Shown here: piece after piece, positions 6,416 to 14,809 of the stretch
How positions within the stretch are numbered: position 1 is the first letter of the stretch
Layout: each line of letters opens with the position of its first letter
IMG/VR virus record: IMGVR_UViG_3300033142_001753
Span: 1-62,915 of that record
Source: a virus
Reading direction: 5' to 3' (one strand)
Length of the DNA stretch: 62,915 nucleotides
Notes under the pieces: model-generated
Database searches by the model: none
The model's input: the letters and a program-made list of their open reading frames with translations, nothing else
Told to the model about the DNA's origin: nothing
Program-made: the position numbers and the translations under genes

Positions 6416-7945
6416 TCATGATAGAAATGGATTCCTATATCCCCTCGTTGGTAAAATCCCTACTGTTTCTTGAGCCCTTGATACCCCAACGTAGAAAGTC
6501 CTCGCTTCATCGTCCCAGGCATTAAGATCATCTCTCATAGCTTTTTTAATCTTCCCCGTTATACTTGGATCAATCCAAACATGTCTCGAACTTCCACCTT
6601 TTACACTATGTACTGTACCTACGCATACCCGAGGAGTTTCAAAAAATTGACCTTGGTTATTTTCTGCTAAGTGATAAACAAGATCCCTTCCTTCAGCTTT
6701 AATCTTAAAATAATCCTGAATATCACCGGTCTTTTCTAAGAAGGTTCCCATGAAACCCATATTCATTAAACCAAAAAACTCGTATGTCTTTTTCTCGTTG
6801 AGAGGAAGGCCCTTGATTTTCTTTTTTGTGCCTCTCCTCATACAGAGCTTAGCTACACAATTTTTCGTCATCTGCTTGATCTCATAAATATTTAGCTCTT
6901 CACCCTTCAGAAACCGAAGATATATCCTAATGGATTCCGCGCCGTCAAGTCCCAGGGGATTCCAGGTCTTATCTTCCTTGCGGTATTGATTGCAAAAAGG
7001 AATATTCGCTTTTCGCAGTGCCGCAACATATCTTTTAACCTGGAATTGGCATCTGCAAAGAATCATATGGCTCCCCGGTAAAGAAAGGTCCGGCTCCTGG
7101 ACCCTCAGTACCTGGCCCTCGCCATACTTTGTGGTAGCTTTAAAATCGACCAACTCCTTAATATTTGCCTGCCTGATAATCTCAACCGACTTCTGTAATA
7201 CCGCTGGCGACAAGCGATAAGATTGAGTGAGCGGAATAACTTTGTCAGCCTTCAGATTAATAAAATTGTTGGGGTCACTGCCAGCGAAGCGAAAAATGGC
7301 CTGATTAGCATCACCTGCGTATAGCACAGTATCGCACTGTTCACCCCATTGTTTGACCAGGGCTATTTGAACCGCTGGTAAATCCTGGGCCTCGTCCACC
7401 ATAAGAACTTTGATATCAGGCGACAAACCCTGGTCCAGACATTGTTCGAGCATACCATTAAAATCAATCTTCCCCTCGTTGGCCATATATTCAAACCATG
7501 CTTTGCCGAGAAGCTGGCACTCTAGGGGCCACTCTGTATCAGGTACCATACGGCTCCTTAGCACCTGCATCTGATTAAAAATAGAGTCGTTTGTACCTCT
7601 CTCAACCTGTTCTTCGTCGTTTTTGGAACCAACTGCGAGCCGATAAGAGGGGTACATGTCATTGAATCCCCTAATATTAGCGGCGGTCTCCATCACGTCT
7701 TCTTTTTTCGTGTTCAGAAGATTAAAGCAGTGGCTATGTATGGTTCTGACATTATTGATGTCCTTCCAGTCAATATCAAGCTTCTTCTTTATCCGATCTT
7801 TGGCCTCCGAGACCGAAGCCACAGTATGGGATACGACGCCAAGGTCTTTAGAAAAATACTTATCGCAGGCCCTCTCGATTTGACGCATTATGTACTCCGT
7901 CTTACCACATCCGGGAGGGCCAATTATTTTATAGACTTTAGGCAT
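6416..7945 (-). CDS. UvrD/Rep-type superfamily 1 DNA helicase
   Basis: 509 aa. Helicase motifs in order: Walker A GPPGCGKT (residues 9-16), motif II VDEAQD (near 183-188), motif III GDANQAIFRF (211-220), motif IV-like QSYRLSP, and motifs V/VI VGTVHSVKGGSS and FYVGVSRAQE. These give an ATP-driven 3'-5' DNA translocase acting in replication restart or recombination. At 509 aa it is shorter than host UvrD (about 720), lacking parts of the 1B/2B accessory domains. The start lies 22 bases inside the 53-aa gene upstream. It belongs to the replication operon with the exonuclease, ATPase and SNF2-like protein. Confidence 0.9.
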   Translation of the reverse strand: MPKVYKIIGPPGCGKTEYIMRQIERACDKYFSKDLGVVSHTVASVSEAKDRIKKKLDIDWKDINNVRTIHSHCFNLLNTKKEDVMETAANIRGFNDMYPSYRLAVGSKNDEEQVERGTNDSIFNQMQVLRSRMVPDTEWPLECQLLGKAWFEYMANEGKIDFNGMLEQCLDQGLSPDIKVLMVDEAQDLPAVQIALVKQWGEQCDTVLYAGDANQAIFRFAGSDPNNFINLKADKVIPLTQSYRLSPAVLQKSVEIIRQANIKELVDFKATTKYGEGQVLRVQEPDLSLPGSHMILCRCQFQVKRYVAALRKANIPFCNQYRKEDKTWNPLGLDGAESIRIYLRFLKGEELNIYEIKQMTKNCVAKLCMRRGTKKKIKGLPLNEKKTYEFFGLMNMGFMGTFLEKTGDIQDYFKIKAEGRDLVYHLAENNQGQFFETPRVCVGTVHSVKGGSSRHVWIDPSITGKIKKAMRDDLNAWDDEARTFYVGVSRAQETVGILPTRGYRNPFLS

Positions 7946-8085
7946 CGTTGTATTGCCTCTATCTTGGAATACAGAATTATAAAGGAAGCTTGCTGTCGTA
8001 TATATTCTTCGTCACGTATGATATCTGACAAATATCTGCCGTATTTGTTGCCAAAATAATCTACAAACCATATAATTTTAGGCAT
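7924..8085 (-). CDS. Small protein overlapping the helicase start, 53 aa
   Basis: ATG at 8083-8085, stop at 7924-7926, 22 bases inside the helicase gene. Reads MPKIIWFVDYFGNKYGRYLS and continues with charged helix. It opens 4 bases after the 95-aa gene ends. Both ends fit tight operon packing. Function unknown. Confidence 0.5.
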   Translation of the reverse strand: MPKIIWFVDYFGNKYGRYLSDIIRDEEYIRQQASFIILYSKIEAIQRCLKSIK

Positions 8086-8088
8086 CCT

Positions 8089-8376
8089 TTATCCTATCGC
8101 CGAAACTTTCGTCGTATGCCCTGGCATGTCCTGGACAACATTGGGGAACAACTCTTTCTGCCCATCGATAGTAAATCCCACGGCATCTTTGATTCTCTCT
8201 TTCACGAATCCTATTCCTACTTTAATATCGAGCTTTGGGCCTGTCCGCTTGATCTTTAATGGCAAAGATATTAAGACACTGCCGTCTTCAGCCATCACGA
8301 GCTCTATTTCTTTTGCGTAACTAGTCAAAAGACCGCCCACGCTCTTCTCGATTTGTTTGACTACATCATATGTCAT
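8089..8376 (-). CDS. Conserved phage hypothetical, 95 aa
   Basis: Beta-rich protein with alternating strands (VLISLPLKIKRTGPKLDIKVGIGF), helix before and acidic linker after. It looks like small phage recombination-operon proteins annotated as hypothetical. Lies between the 237-aa zinc protein and the helicase. Function unknown. Confidence 0.6.
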   Translation of the reverse strand: MTYDVVKQIEKSVGGLLTSYAKEIELVMAEDGSVLISLPLKIKRTGPKLDIKVGIGFVKERIKDAVGFTIDGQKELFPNVVQDMPGHTTKVSAIG

Positions 8377-8430
8377 CTGTCCCCCGGTATCTGGCTGGCC
8401 TATGGCCAGCCGGAGATTTTTATTTGTTTA

Positions 8431-9144
8431 CTACACCTCGTTTCCAGTCACAACTTCACCGCGCATTACACCGCGCCATTGCGCTATAAGAGCCTTCATC
8501 TTTTGTGCATCCTCGATGTTCCTTATCATTGGGGCCTGGCCAAGGTTTCTCATATAGAGTTCGGAATACTCAATACCGTCCTTATTTTGGGCCAATCGAA
8601 GCGAAAATTCGGTTTCAACCAACTGATAAGGTACGCCCTGGGAAGTGAGGAGACTCACATAAAGGTCTACGGCTTTCAGGTTTGACGGTGGAACGGTCAA
8701 TCGGAAGGGCATCAAGGAACCATCGATCAGGATATGGACCCTCTTCATATTCTTACAGGCTTTGCCACCCTTTTTGCCTGTCCCATATTTGTTTTGAGGG
8801 CAACCGAGACAACCGTTCCCGGTGGACTGAAGTTGCTCTGATCCTGCTTCAGGCGTTACACCATCAAGACTCGAACACGTTGGAGGGCTACCGCCGCCGC
8901 TATCATCGTAACTTTCAGCCCAATAAGCATTTGTCCTGTTCATATCAAGGATAACGCCTTTAAAGGTTTCTTCTTTTGTACCATCCGGGAACATGAACAT
9001 TTGGGCCTGGTGAATGATCTTGATTTGAGGAAGCTGGGCCTCTACACCCTCCATCTGATCTCCCATGTCAAAAAGGTTAGCACCGACCATCGGTATACCC
9101 TTCTCTGTCTCTGGAACTGCTACATCTTTTGTTTCATCTGACAC
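8431..9144 (-). CDS. Candidate ssDNA-binding or recombination accessory protein, 237 aa
   Basis: Conserved-looking core with PPTCSS, CLGCPQNKYG and GKACKNMKRV, four cysteines likely to hold a zinc, followed by a beta-rich segment (VHILIDGSLMPFRLTVPPS) and an acidic N-terminus. Similar proteins occur in phage recombination modules, and the beta-strand plus zinc arrangement recalls OB-fold single-strand binders such as gp2.5. That is a guess from layout, not a recognised hit. A Shine-Dalgarno AAGGAGAAAG precedes the start. Confidence 0.4.
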   Translation of the reverse strand: MSDETKDVAVPETEKGIPMVGANLFDMGDQMEGVEAQLPQIKIIHQAQMFMFPDGTKEETFKGVILDMNRTNAYWAESYDDSGGGSPPTCSSLDGVTPEAGSEQLQSTGNGCLGCPQNKYGTGKKGGKACKNMKRVHILIDGSLMPFRLTVPPSNLKAVDLYVSLLTSQGVPYQLVETEFSLRLAQNKDGIEYSELYMRNLGQAPMIRNIEDAQKMKALIAQWRGVMRGEVVTGNEV

Positions 9145-9183
9145 TGTACTTTCTCCTTTTTCTTTTTAAGTTTTTAAATGGAC

Positions 9184-9248
9184 AGCGGGAGAGGGAATCG
9201 AACCCTCAGCGCACCGGGCCGGTTTGGTTTGCCTACCCATACCCCGCT
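9184..9248 (-). pseudogene. tRNA-like element without a proper anticodon arm
   Basis: On the minus strand the 65 nt form a 7-bp acceptor stem (AGCGGGG/TCCCGCT), a 3-bp D arm with GG in the loop, and a perfect T arm (GAGGG-TTCGATT-CCCTC). The space for the anticodon arm and variable loop is only 17 nt instead of about 23. It folds as ACCGG-C-CCGGT, with no U33 and no usable anticodon. It is therefore a decayed tRNA or a tRNA mimic. It lies between the DEDD exonuclease and the 237-aa gene. Confidence 0.5.
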
Positions 9249-9254
9249 CATTGT

Positions 9255-9833
9255 TTATGGTTTTCTAATTTTAATAACCTGGCCAGTCTTTGAGCTATAT
9301 ATCACCTTTTCCTGCAAGATAAGATCCATCAGTTTTTGAGTGAGCCATACATCGGCCAAACAATAATCGACGAGCTTGCCGATTCTCCCTGCCTGATACC
9401 ATACCGGAGCCATAGCTCCATTGCCTGTTTTCCCTTTAGCCAGGCCATTTGCCCTGACCATGGCATCAAGGCTACACCACCCGCCGCCAGCGGCCAGGAT
9501 CTCTGCAAGAATATCGTAGGATTTGTCGTTGAGCCACTCAAGAGTTTGTTCGACGGTGATGAGTCCATTAATGGCATAAGCCAGGACTTTGTTGTCAAAA
9601 CCGATGTTATTAAATCCTACAATAACATCACGGCTCTCAACAAGTAATGCAAAGTCCTGTATATTGTCCTCCATGAAGACCCGGTGCCTGTTTTCTCTGA
9701 AATCGTAACAACAGACACAAGATATTCCCATCCCCGCTGAATCGTGCCATCCTTCGCAATACCTAACGCCAGGTTGGGGTTCGTCGTTTTTGCCAAGGAT
9801 GGCTTTTTTAATTTCTATATCGTAAATTATCAC
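9255..9833 (-). CDS. DEDD-family 3'-5' exonuclease (RNase H-like fold)
   Basis: 192 aa, start codon GTG at 9831-9833. Motif I is YDIEI at the very N-terminus, motif II VGFNNIGFDNKVL (near residue 72) and motif III YCLADVWLTQKL (near 158), the acidic residues that bind two metal ions in DnaQ-like exonucleases. Expected to trim 3' DNA ends, as a stand-alone proofreading or recombination nuclease. No polymerase domain is fused and no family A or B polymerase is seen elsewhere in the window. The start is 2 bases before the stop of the 59-aa gene upstream. Confidence 0.75.
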   Translation of the reverse strand: MIIYDIEIKKAILGKNDEPQPGVRYCEGWHDSAGMGISCVCCYDFRENRHRVFMEDNIQDFALLVESRDVIVGFNNIGFDNKVLAYAINGLITVEQTLEWLNDKSYDILAEILAAGGGWCSLDAMVRANGLAKGKTGNGAMAPVWYQAGRIGKLVDYCLADVWLTQKLMDLILQEKVIYSSKTGQVIKIRKP

Positions 9834-9834
9834 T

Positions 9835-10014
9835 TTATTTCTCCTTCACTAAATTAGGTGGTCCGTCGATTGGTATATTTCTTTTTGCATCGTCCCATCC
9901 GTCTACCCACAAACACTCGTCTTCGTAATCTTCATAAAATGGTATTTCTCCGCATCTCGAAGTACCTGCAAAATAAGCATCTCGTCCGGCATCATAAGAC
10001 CACTCTTCAGTCAT
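9835..10014 (-). CDS. RMF/CrpP-like small protein, 59 aa
   Basis: ATG at 10012-10014, stop at 9835-9837. The pattern YDAGRDAYFAG, then IPF, then LWVDGWDDAKRN matches the GYDAG...NPF...W..GW..A layout shared by ribosome modulation factor and CrpP-like plasmid and phage proteins. Known members bind ribosomes or are small accessory proteins; what this one does is not shown by sequence. Its ATG overlaps the stop of the 188-aa gene. Confidence 0.5.
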   Translation of the reverse strand: MTEEWSYDAGRDAYFAGTSRCGEIPFYEDYEDECLWVDGWDDAKRNIPIDGPPNLVKEK

Positions 10015-10580
10015 TATTTTTTCCTAACCCCTACCCTATTCACAGTTCTGACCTTAATACCATCATTCTTCCCCGGGACATCCCCAGTCACCTCAAACAC
10101 TTCCTTGAGTACCGAAGTAAGGGACCTGCAGTTGACTGTCAGTTTTATTATTTCCTTAAACCCTGCATCCTTTATCCACTTATGTGCTGCCCCTGTTTCT
10201 GCAGCATCGACCGTAGCATATGAATCGACTTTCCGAAAATAGGTCCACCCCTTAGAGCTAAAGGAATCCATCTCAAGACCCTCAAGCACACCAAAGAGTG
10301 TAGCCTCTTGTTCAGCTAACTTTGTCTTGCGGGCCTTGATTTTGTTTTCAGCGGCCTTGATGCTTCTCTTTTCTTCGCCATACTCCTCAGCGAGTTTTAT
10401 CATCTCGACAGGTAAGGCCTCCTCTTGTGATTCATTAAAAAAGCCATCGAGGTCATGTAATGATATCCCTACATTAGGAACGACAGTACCCGATGGTTCG
10501 GGATACTCAGGTAGAGGCTCCCTCCTCTCTGGCTTACAATCTGTTAGTGGTATCGATTCCATATCTTTAAATTCTAACAT
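10014..10580 (-). CDS. Conserved phage hypothetical, 188 aa (coiled coil plus C-terminal domain)
   Basis: Residues 1-55 are Pro/Glu-rich and probably disordered, 56-95 form a Lys/Glu coiled coil, and the rest is an alpha/beta domain with GWTYFRKVDSYATVDAAE and WIKDAGFKEIIKLTVN. Similar C-terminal domains appear in phage recombination operons next to SMC/RecF-like ATPases, as here, but I know no function. The palindrome at 10593-10620 sits directly in front of its start and probably controls it. Confidence 0.55.
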   Translation of the reverse strand: MLEFKDMESIPLTDCKPERREPLPEYPEPSGTVVPNVGISLHDLDGFFNESQEEALPVEMIKLAEEYGEEKRSIKAAENKIKARKTKLAEQEATLFGVLEGLEMDSFSSKGWTYFRKVDSYATVDAAETGAAHKWIKDAGFKEIIKLTVNCRSLTSVLKEVFEVTGDVPGKNDGIKVRTVNRVGVRKK

Positions 10581-10592
10581 TTTTGCCCCCTA

Positions 10593-10620
10593 TGTTACCA
10601 CTTATTAATAAATGGTAACA
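10593..10620. promoter_or_regulatory. 28-bp palindromic operator (TGTTACCACTTATT)
   Basis: Arms TGTTACCACTTATT and AATAAATGGTAACA are complementary with one mismatch, a good dimeric-repressor site 13 bases upstream of the 188-aa gene. The half-site TTACCACTTAT recurs three times as GATAAGTGG(T/C)AA at 52754-52828 before the scaffold and capsid genes. Confidence 0.6.
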
Positions 10621-10640
10621 CCTTGTCTTTTCATATCCTA

Positions 10641-12038
10641 TTACAGAACGCTTTTTTGATCTTCGTAGCTATCAACAACCCTGCTTTCTCTCAACAGTAT
10701 ACAGCTATCGCCGGCCTTTTTCTCTGTACCGACCATCTCTGCCACAACTTGGAACCCTGCCTCAACTAATTCTGCAAAAAGCTTTTCCCTATTTACCTCA
10801 TCTATACTCTGTGCGTCAGGTACGAAAATGTACTTCAATTCTGGATTAGTGGCAGCGGCCATCTTAATACCGGCTCTCAAGATCTCGCCCTTCGAAAAAT
10901 AGGTTTTGTTGAATGACCGGCCATCGACCTCTAGTTCACCTTTTTCATTTATAGTAATATTCGAGAATGGCAGGTTGCAGGACTTGAGGTATTCAATACG
11001 ATCTTTTTCAAGAGCCTGGTATTCGCAGTCTTTTTGGTCATGCAGCACGACAGCCTCAGCATGTCTTTTATTTGCTACAGTATATGCTGTCCATACGGCT
11101 GCTTCCTTATTTTGCTCTTGTGCCCTCGTTATAGCCTCTACTATATCACTTGTATCAGTTTTTTCTACTTCCGGCATAGGAATATCGGTTTCCATCGGCG
11201 CAGCTACGACAGGAAGCTCCTCTAATGAAGACTCCTGTACCTTTATTTTCGTTGCAGTAATTGCAATTTCATCATTAAGTTGAGCTACCTTGTTTTCCAT
11301 TACCTTAATATTGTACTCACATATATCCCTTCTGCGCTGTATACTATTCTGCTCTTTATTGTGAGCAATAGCCTTTTGGTACAGCTCTTCTCTGTGCTCC
11401 CTGGCTGAGTTTAAGGCCACCTCATTCTTTTTGTCGATAGCAACTTTTCTGTTAAGGAGTTCCTGCACATCAACGGAATCCGCCTTCGTCATTTCGCCAT
11501 AGTCGTGTAATATACTCAGGGCTTGTTTTACGTCATATCCCAATTCTCGCCTTTGGTTGTAGACTACCTTTTTTCGAGCATCAATTTCTGCCGTATCAAT
11601 ACCGAGTACCGTAGCCTGCTCCTTTGGTGTAAGTTGAGCAAACCCCTCTGGATTGATGGAGAAAATATTGAAAATTTTATCCACGAAGTCGGGGCCAAGG
11701 TCCCGGCCATCGGAAGCAGCAACGCTTAAGGTAGTAGCTCCTTTTGTCATCTTGCGCTGGAGGAAGATGTCGATATTTTCTTTCTCGTCATGGAGAGTAA
11801 TTTGACCTACAGCAGACTTGCCATATTTTCCGATAAAACGGAAGCGGTCTGCATGGAGTACCTTCTTACCAGTCTTTGCTATCCCCTCCAAGATAAACCA
11901 TATAGCATTTAAGCCACAAGTTGTTTTACCTGATCCATTCTCGCCCACTAGATAGGTGACCTGGTCCTTAAAGTCAATCTTTAATTCATTTACTGTTGCA
12001 AAATTCTTTAACAAAATTTGTTTGATTTTTAAATCCAT
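10641..12038 (-). CDS. RecF/SMC-like ABC-type ATPase
   Basis: 465 aa from the ATG at 12036-12038, chosen because AGGGGTG lies just upstream and the longer frame would run into the previous gene. Walker A is GENGSGKTT (residues 32-40) after a RecF-like N-terminus (LLKNFATVNELKIDF). Residues ~165-340 are coiled coil. Near 385 FSKGE stands for the ABC signature, followed by KYIFVPDAQSID where Walker B DE is expected. The second acidic residue is not obvious, so ATPase details may differ. Likely DNA-end or recombination ATPase, SbcC/RecN-like but with a short coiled coil. Works beside the exonuclease and helicases. Confidence 0.8.
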   Translation of the reverse strand: MDLKIKQILLKNFATVNELKIDFKDQVTYLVGENGSGKTTCGLNAIWFILEGIAKTGKKVLHADRFRFIGKYGKSAVGQITLHDEKENIDIFLQRKMTKGATTLSVAASDGRDLGPDFVDKIFNIFSINPEGFAQLTPKEQATVLGIDTAEIDARKKVVYNQRRELGYDVKQALSILHDYGEMTKADSVDVQELLNRKVAIDKKNEVALNSAREHREELYQKAIAHNKEQNSIQRRRDICEYNIKVMENKVAQLNDEIAITATKIKVQESSLEELPVVAAPMETDIPMPEVEKTDTSDIVEAITRAQEQNKEAAVWTAYTVANKRHAEAVVLHDQKDCEYQALEKDRIEYLKSCNLPFSNITINEKGELEVDGRSFNKTYFSKGEILRAGIKMAAATNPELKYIFVPDAQSIDEVNREKLFAELVEAGFQVVAEMVGTEKKAGDSCILLRESRVVDSYEDQKSVL

Positions 12039-12051
12039 AACTTTCACCCCT

Positions 12052-12309
12052 TTAGCATGCATTATAGGAAGCACAAATAATCCCCTCAGGTATACCACTG
12101 CTCGCTACGCCTATTTCTTCAACCACTACATCTTTGGCATCACACCATGTAGACGGATACACCGCACACTCCCTCCCTTCCCAGTCGTCACTCTCCCCAG
12201 GGTGTATCATTCTAGCCTCATCCTCAGAAGCAGCACACACAATAGCAGAATCAAGGATACCATATCCGCAGTTAATGGTTTGTGAAATTAAATATAAATT
12301 TATGACCAC
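12052..12309 (-). CDS. Conserved phage hypothetical, 85 aa
   Basis: Pattern SEDEAR, then HP, then a Trp in STW near an acidic-valine stretch DVVVEEIGVAS, ending ICASYNAC. This matches small phage proteins often found in replication modules. Role unknown. It precedes the ATPase by 13 bases. Confidence 0.6.
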   Translation of the reverse strand: MVINLYLISQTINCGYGILDSAIVCAASEDEARMIHPGESDDWEGRECAVYPSTWCDAKDVVVEEIGVASSGIPEGIICASYNAC

Positions 12310-12315
12310 TCCCCC

Positions 12316-12546
12316 CTATTCGTTGAGTATACTTTTCTCAACCCTCACAGAATCACCTTCGACTCCGTAATTTGCCAAGTATATCCAATTTTCATTCTTC
12401 ATTTCTTTTGTTAATTCTTGCTCAATAAGATCATAACTTTCAGGCACAAATTCTCTCGCATATTCTATTGCACTATCCGATGATAAAAATACCTCAACGA
12501 CTTCGTCAACATGATGGTCACAACAAATTGCAATATAAATTTTCAC
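12316..12546 (-). CDS. Hypothetical protein, 76 aa
   Basis: Alpha/beta protein starting MKIYIAICCDHHVDEVVEVF, with a segment SAIEYAREFV typical of small phage proteins that follow a strand-helix plan. Start codon GTG at 12546, with AAGGAGAT upstream. First gene after the promoter at 12568-12595. Confidence 0.55.
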   Translation of the reverse strand: MKIYIAICCDHHVDEVVEVFLSSDSAIEYAREFVPESYDLIEQELTKEMKNENWIYLANYGVEGDSVRVEKSILNE

Positions 12547-12567
12547 TGTATCTCCTTATTAAGTGCT

Positions 12568-12595
12568 ATTATACACCATCTACGGGGTTTTGCAA
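12568..12595 (-). promoter_or_regulatory. Sigma70-type promoter (TTGCAA-N16-TATAAT)
   Basis: On the minus strand TTGCAA (12590-12595) and a perfect TATAAT (12568-12573), 16 bases apart, in the 52-base gap after the SNF2-like gene. It would re-initiate transcription for the ATPase, exonuclease and UvrD-like genes. Confidence 0.65.
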
Positions 12596-12598
12596 GGA

Positions 12599-14233
12599 TT
12601 ATTTTTTGAGGTAATTCAGGATAGCCATACTAACATCTTTTTTATTTTTTACAGCTTCCAGGATAACCGGGTCTAGAGTTTTGTCAGCCAGGAGGTAGTA
12701 ATAGGAACATTTAGTCTTTTGTCCTTGCCTATATATCCTGTCCTTCAACTGCTTGGCATTATCATAACTGTAAGAATTGCTATAACAGATACTCTCACTA
12801 CAATTAACCAAAGTATGGCCAAAACCTACACTCTTAGGGTGACAAATGGCGTACTGCAGGTTACCAGCTTTGAAGGATTTTAGTGTTTTTTGTTTTTCAT
12901 TCTCCGGTACTGTACCATTCAATACGCCACACCCAAGCCTTTTCTTTTTTAAAGCTTCTGAGATAATTCTTGCCTCTTCCTGAAATTCTATCCAAATTAG
13001 GACCTGCTTAGGCCCTATATCCTCAAGGAGAGACAAGAGTTCGTTGAGTTTTGTGTTTCCTAAATGGTGGGCTTTTGTTGTCTTCTTTATTCTGCCACTT
13101 TTTTCTTCAGTTGTTGTATCAAGGATAAAGCCACTCGATATCTGCCGGAGCTTCATTTGAGCCGTTACCGCACTTGGACTCGTAATCTTCTCGCCACTTT
13201 CCAGGATAGTTATTAAATTTGCCTTAATATCCCTGTAGTGTGTCCACTCCTTCTCAGATAGCTTAAAAATCCTCTTCGATTCAACAGTACCGGGCAGATC
13301 TATGACATCCTCTTTATCTACATATTCAGCTACAGACCTAATGTCCTCTACAAGCTTTTTCTTGTATTCTTCCCTCACCTTCCAGGTATAACCGCCGTAC
13401 CCCGAGGGTAAAAAATATTTTGTACGGAATTTGTAAAACGACTTGCCCCACAACAGGGGATCAAGTATCCTAATCTGCGTCCAGTATTCGAGCATATTAT
13501 TCGGGGCCGGAACTCCAGATAGCTCATAGACATATTTTACTGTATCGCAGAATTCAATCACCTTATCGGCGGTATTGCCTCGCTTAAAAGTGCGAATCCT
13601 TGCGCTTTCATCAAGGACAACTACTTTGTATCCTGCTCTCCCTAGTTTTTTGTCGATAGTTCTGAAAGATTCATAGTTAATGATACCAATATCTTTTTCG
13701 AGTGCCTTATTGAATGCCCCCGGACTCCTCTTTTTTGCTGCCCGCAGATTGACAACATCAAAGGCCCTGTATTGATCCTGGATTGTTTTAATTTCAGGTG
13801 ACGGATTTTTTATCCATGCCAAGGGGTTGTTGATTTCTTCCAACCAGGCGCCCTCTATGAGTGACAGAGGGCAGATGATTAAAGTTTTTACTTTATGATA
13901 TCGATATATCTCTAATGACAATAATGTCTTGCCAACCCCAGTGTCATGGTATATACCCATCCTATCCTGCCGCGCAGCCCTTCTTAATGCCGTTTTTTGA
14001 TGATCCATTAAGAAAGACGGAACAACAAGCTCCCTAGTTTCTTCTCTCGGTTCGGGAGGTAATACGCCGGGGAAAAGGCGGTTCAAGCAAATTCGGTTCA
14101 TGTAAACATCTTCGGTGGACCACTCTTTTTTTATCTTACTGAATTTCATCGCCATGTTTTGGCAGTGTTTAACTTTTTCCTTATCATAAGGAAATTTTAA
14201 TATCAGTCGATTTTTTTCTCTTCTTAATTGCAT
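12599..14233 (-). CDS. SNF2-family DEAD/H ATPase (superfamily 2 helicase-like)
   Basis: 544 aa. Motif I DTGVGKT (residues 97-103) follows a Q-like FLMDHQKTALRRA. Motif II is DESA in VVLDESARIRTFKRG, motif III region LSGVPAPNN, motif V ICYSNSYSYDNAKQ, and motif VI DRIYRQGQ. The D-E-S-A box and RxxRQGQ ending are typical of phage SNF2-like helicases, ATP-driven DNA translocases used in replication or recombination. AAGGA stands 6 bases before the start. Overlaps the HNH gene upstream by 10 bases. Confidence 0.88.
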   Translation of the reverse strand: MQLRREKNRLILKFPYDKEKVKHCQNMAMKFSKIKKEWSTEDVYMNRICLNRLFPGVLPPEPREETRELVVPSFLMDHQKTALRRAARQDRMGIYHDTGVGKTLLSLEIYRYHKVKTLIICPLSLIEGAWLEEINNPLAWIKNPSPEIKTIQDQYRAFDVVNLRAAKKRSPGAFNKALEKDIGIINYESFRTIDKKLGRAGYKVVVLDESARIRTFKRGNTADKVIEFCDTVKYVYELSGVPAPNNMLEYWTQIRILDPLLWGKSFYKFRTKYFLPSGYGGYTWKVREEYKKKLVEDIRSVAEYVDKEDVIDLPGTVESKRIFKLSEKEWTHYRDIKANLITILESGEKITSPSAVTAQMKLRQISSGFILDTTTEEKSGRIKKTTKAHHLGNTKLNELLSLLEDIGPKQVLIWIEFQEEARIISEALKKKRLGCGVLNGTVPENEKQKTLKSFKAGNLQYAICHPKSVGFGHTLVNCSESICYSNSYSYDNAKQLKDRIYRQGQKTKCSYYYLLADKTLDPVILEAVKNKKDVSMAILNYLKK

Positions 14234-14712
14234 AGCGGTTCCTTAATAAAATTAAATATCCACCCCCTATGGGATGACTGATTACCTCGAAGGCAACGCG
14301 AAATACACACATTACATAATCCATGCTGTCTAGCAAATTCACACTGATTATTTTTTTTGTATATTTCACCTGTTTTTTTATTTAAAGCACAAAACCACTT
14401 CATATCCCTCTTATTCCCTTCCTGTTCAAGCCAACTCGCCCACTTACAATTCTCGGGCTCATAGTTACCGTTATTATTGATACGTTCTAATGTTAATCCA
14501 CCAGGTTTCTCTCCCATATCTTTCAAGAAAACACTGAAAGATTTTAACCATTTATCACATACCTTAATACCACGGCCACCATAATTTTTGTAAGCATGGC
14601 TTTTAGGATTCAGGCAGCGGGCTTTCATGTTACTCCATGCAATATATTCTGATGTAGATTTACTATATGAACAATTACCGTGACTTTCTGTAAGGCATCC
14701 ACAAGATTGCAC
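14224..14712 (-). CDS. HNH homing-type endonuclease with NUMOD-like tail, N-terminus missing
   Basis: 162 aa. Starts in QSCGCL, then YIAWSNMKARCLNPKSH, YGGRGIKVCDKW, LTLERINNNGNYEPENCKWA: a common phage HNH-type domain. Residues ~105-160 (TGEIYKKNNQCEFARQHG, SHRGWIF) resemble a NUMOD/IENR DNA-binding repeat. Relatives normally have about 50 more N-terminal residues before SCGCL (a small zinc domain). Here the frame opens at a GTG that directly abuts AGGAGG, too close for normal initiation. The promoter at 14730-14758 replaces the missing part, so this looks like a 5'-truncated gene, possibly no longer active. Confidence 0.6.
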   Translation of the reverse strand: MQSCGCLTESHGNCSYSKSTSEYIAWSNMKARCLNPKSHAYKNYGGRGIKVCDKWLKSFSVFLKDMGEKPGGLTLERINNNGNYEPENCKWASWLEQEGNKRDMKWFCALNKKTGEIYKKNNQCEFARQHGLCNVCISRCLRGNQSSHRGWIFNFIKEPLCN

Positions 14713-14729
14713 CTCCTATAATTCACAAC

Positions 14730-14758
14730 ATTCTACTACCACCCCATCATCAAGTCAA
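14730..14758 (-). promoter_or_regulatory. Leftward sigma70 promoter (TTGACT-N17-TAGAAT)
   Basis: On the minus strand TTGACT (14753-14758) and TAGAAT (14730-14735), spacer 17. It drives the leftward replication block and is back to back with the rightward promoter at 14781-14809. Confidence 0.65.
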
Positions 14759-14772
14759 GGTCTTGTCCATCA

Positions 14773-14809
14773 CACTATAGTTGACGTCCAGGCAATTATA
14801 GTGTAAAAT
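14773..14809 (+). promoter_or_regulatory. Rightward sigma70 promoter with overlapping inverted-repeat operator
   Basis: TTGACG (14781-14786) and TAAAAT (14804-14809), spacer 17, upstream of the VRR-NUC gene. The arms CACTATAGTTG (14773-14783) and CAATTATAGTG (14793-14803) are complementary at 10 of 11 positions and fill the -35 and spacer, so a bound repressor would block RNA polymerase. Confidence 0.65.

Noticed and set aside
10906-11283. Plus-strand frame opposite the SMC-like ATPase
   Set aside because: Antisense shadow of coiled-coil coding; no motif or ribosome site.
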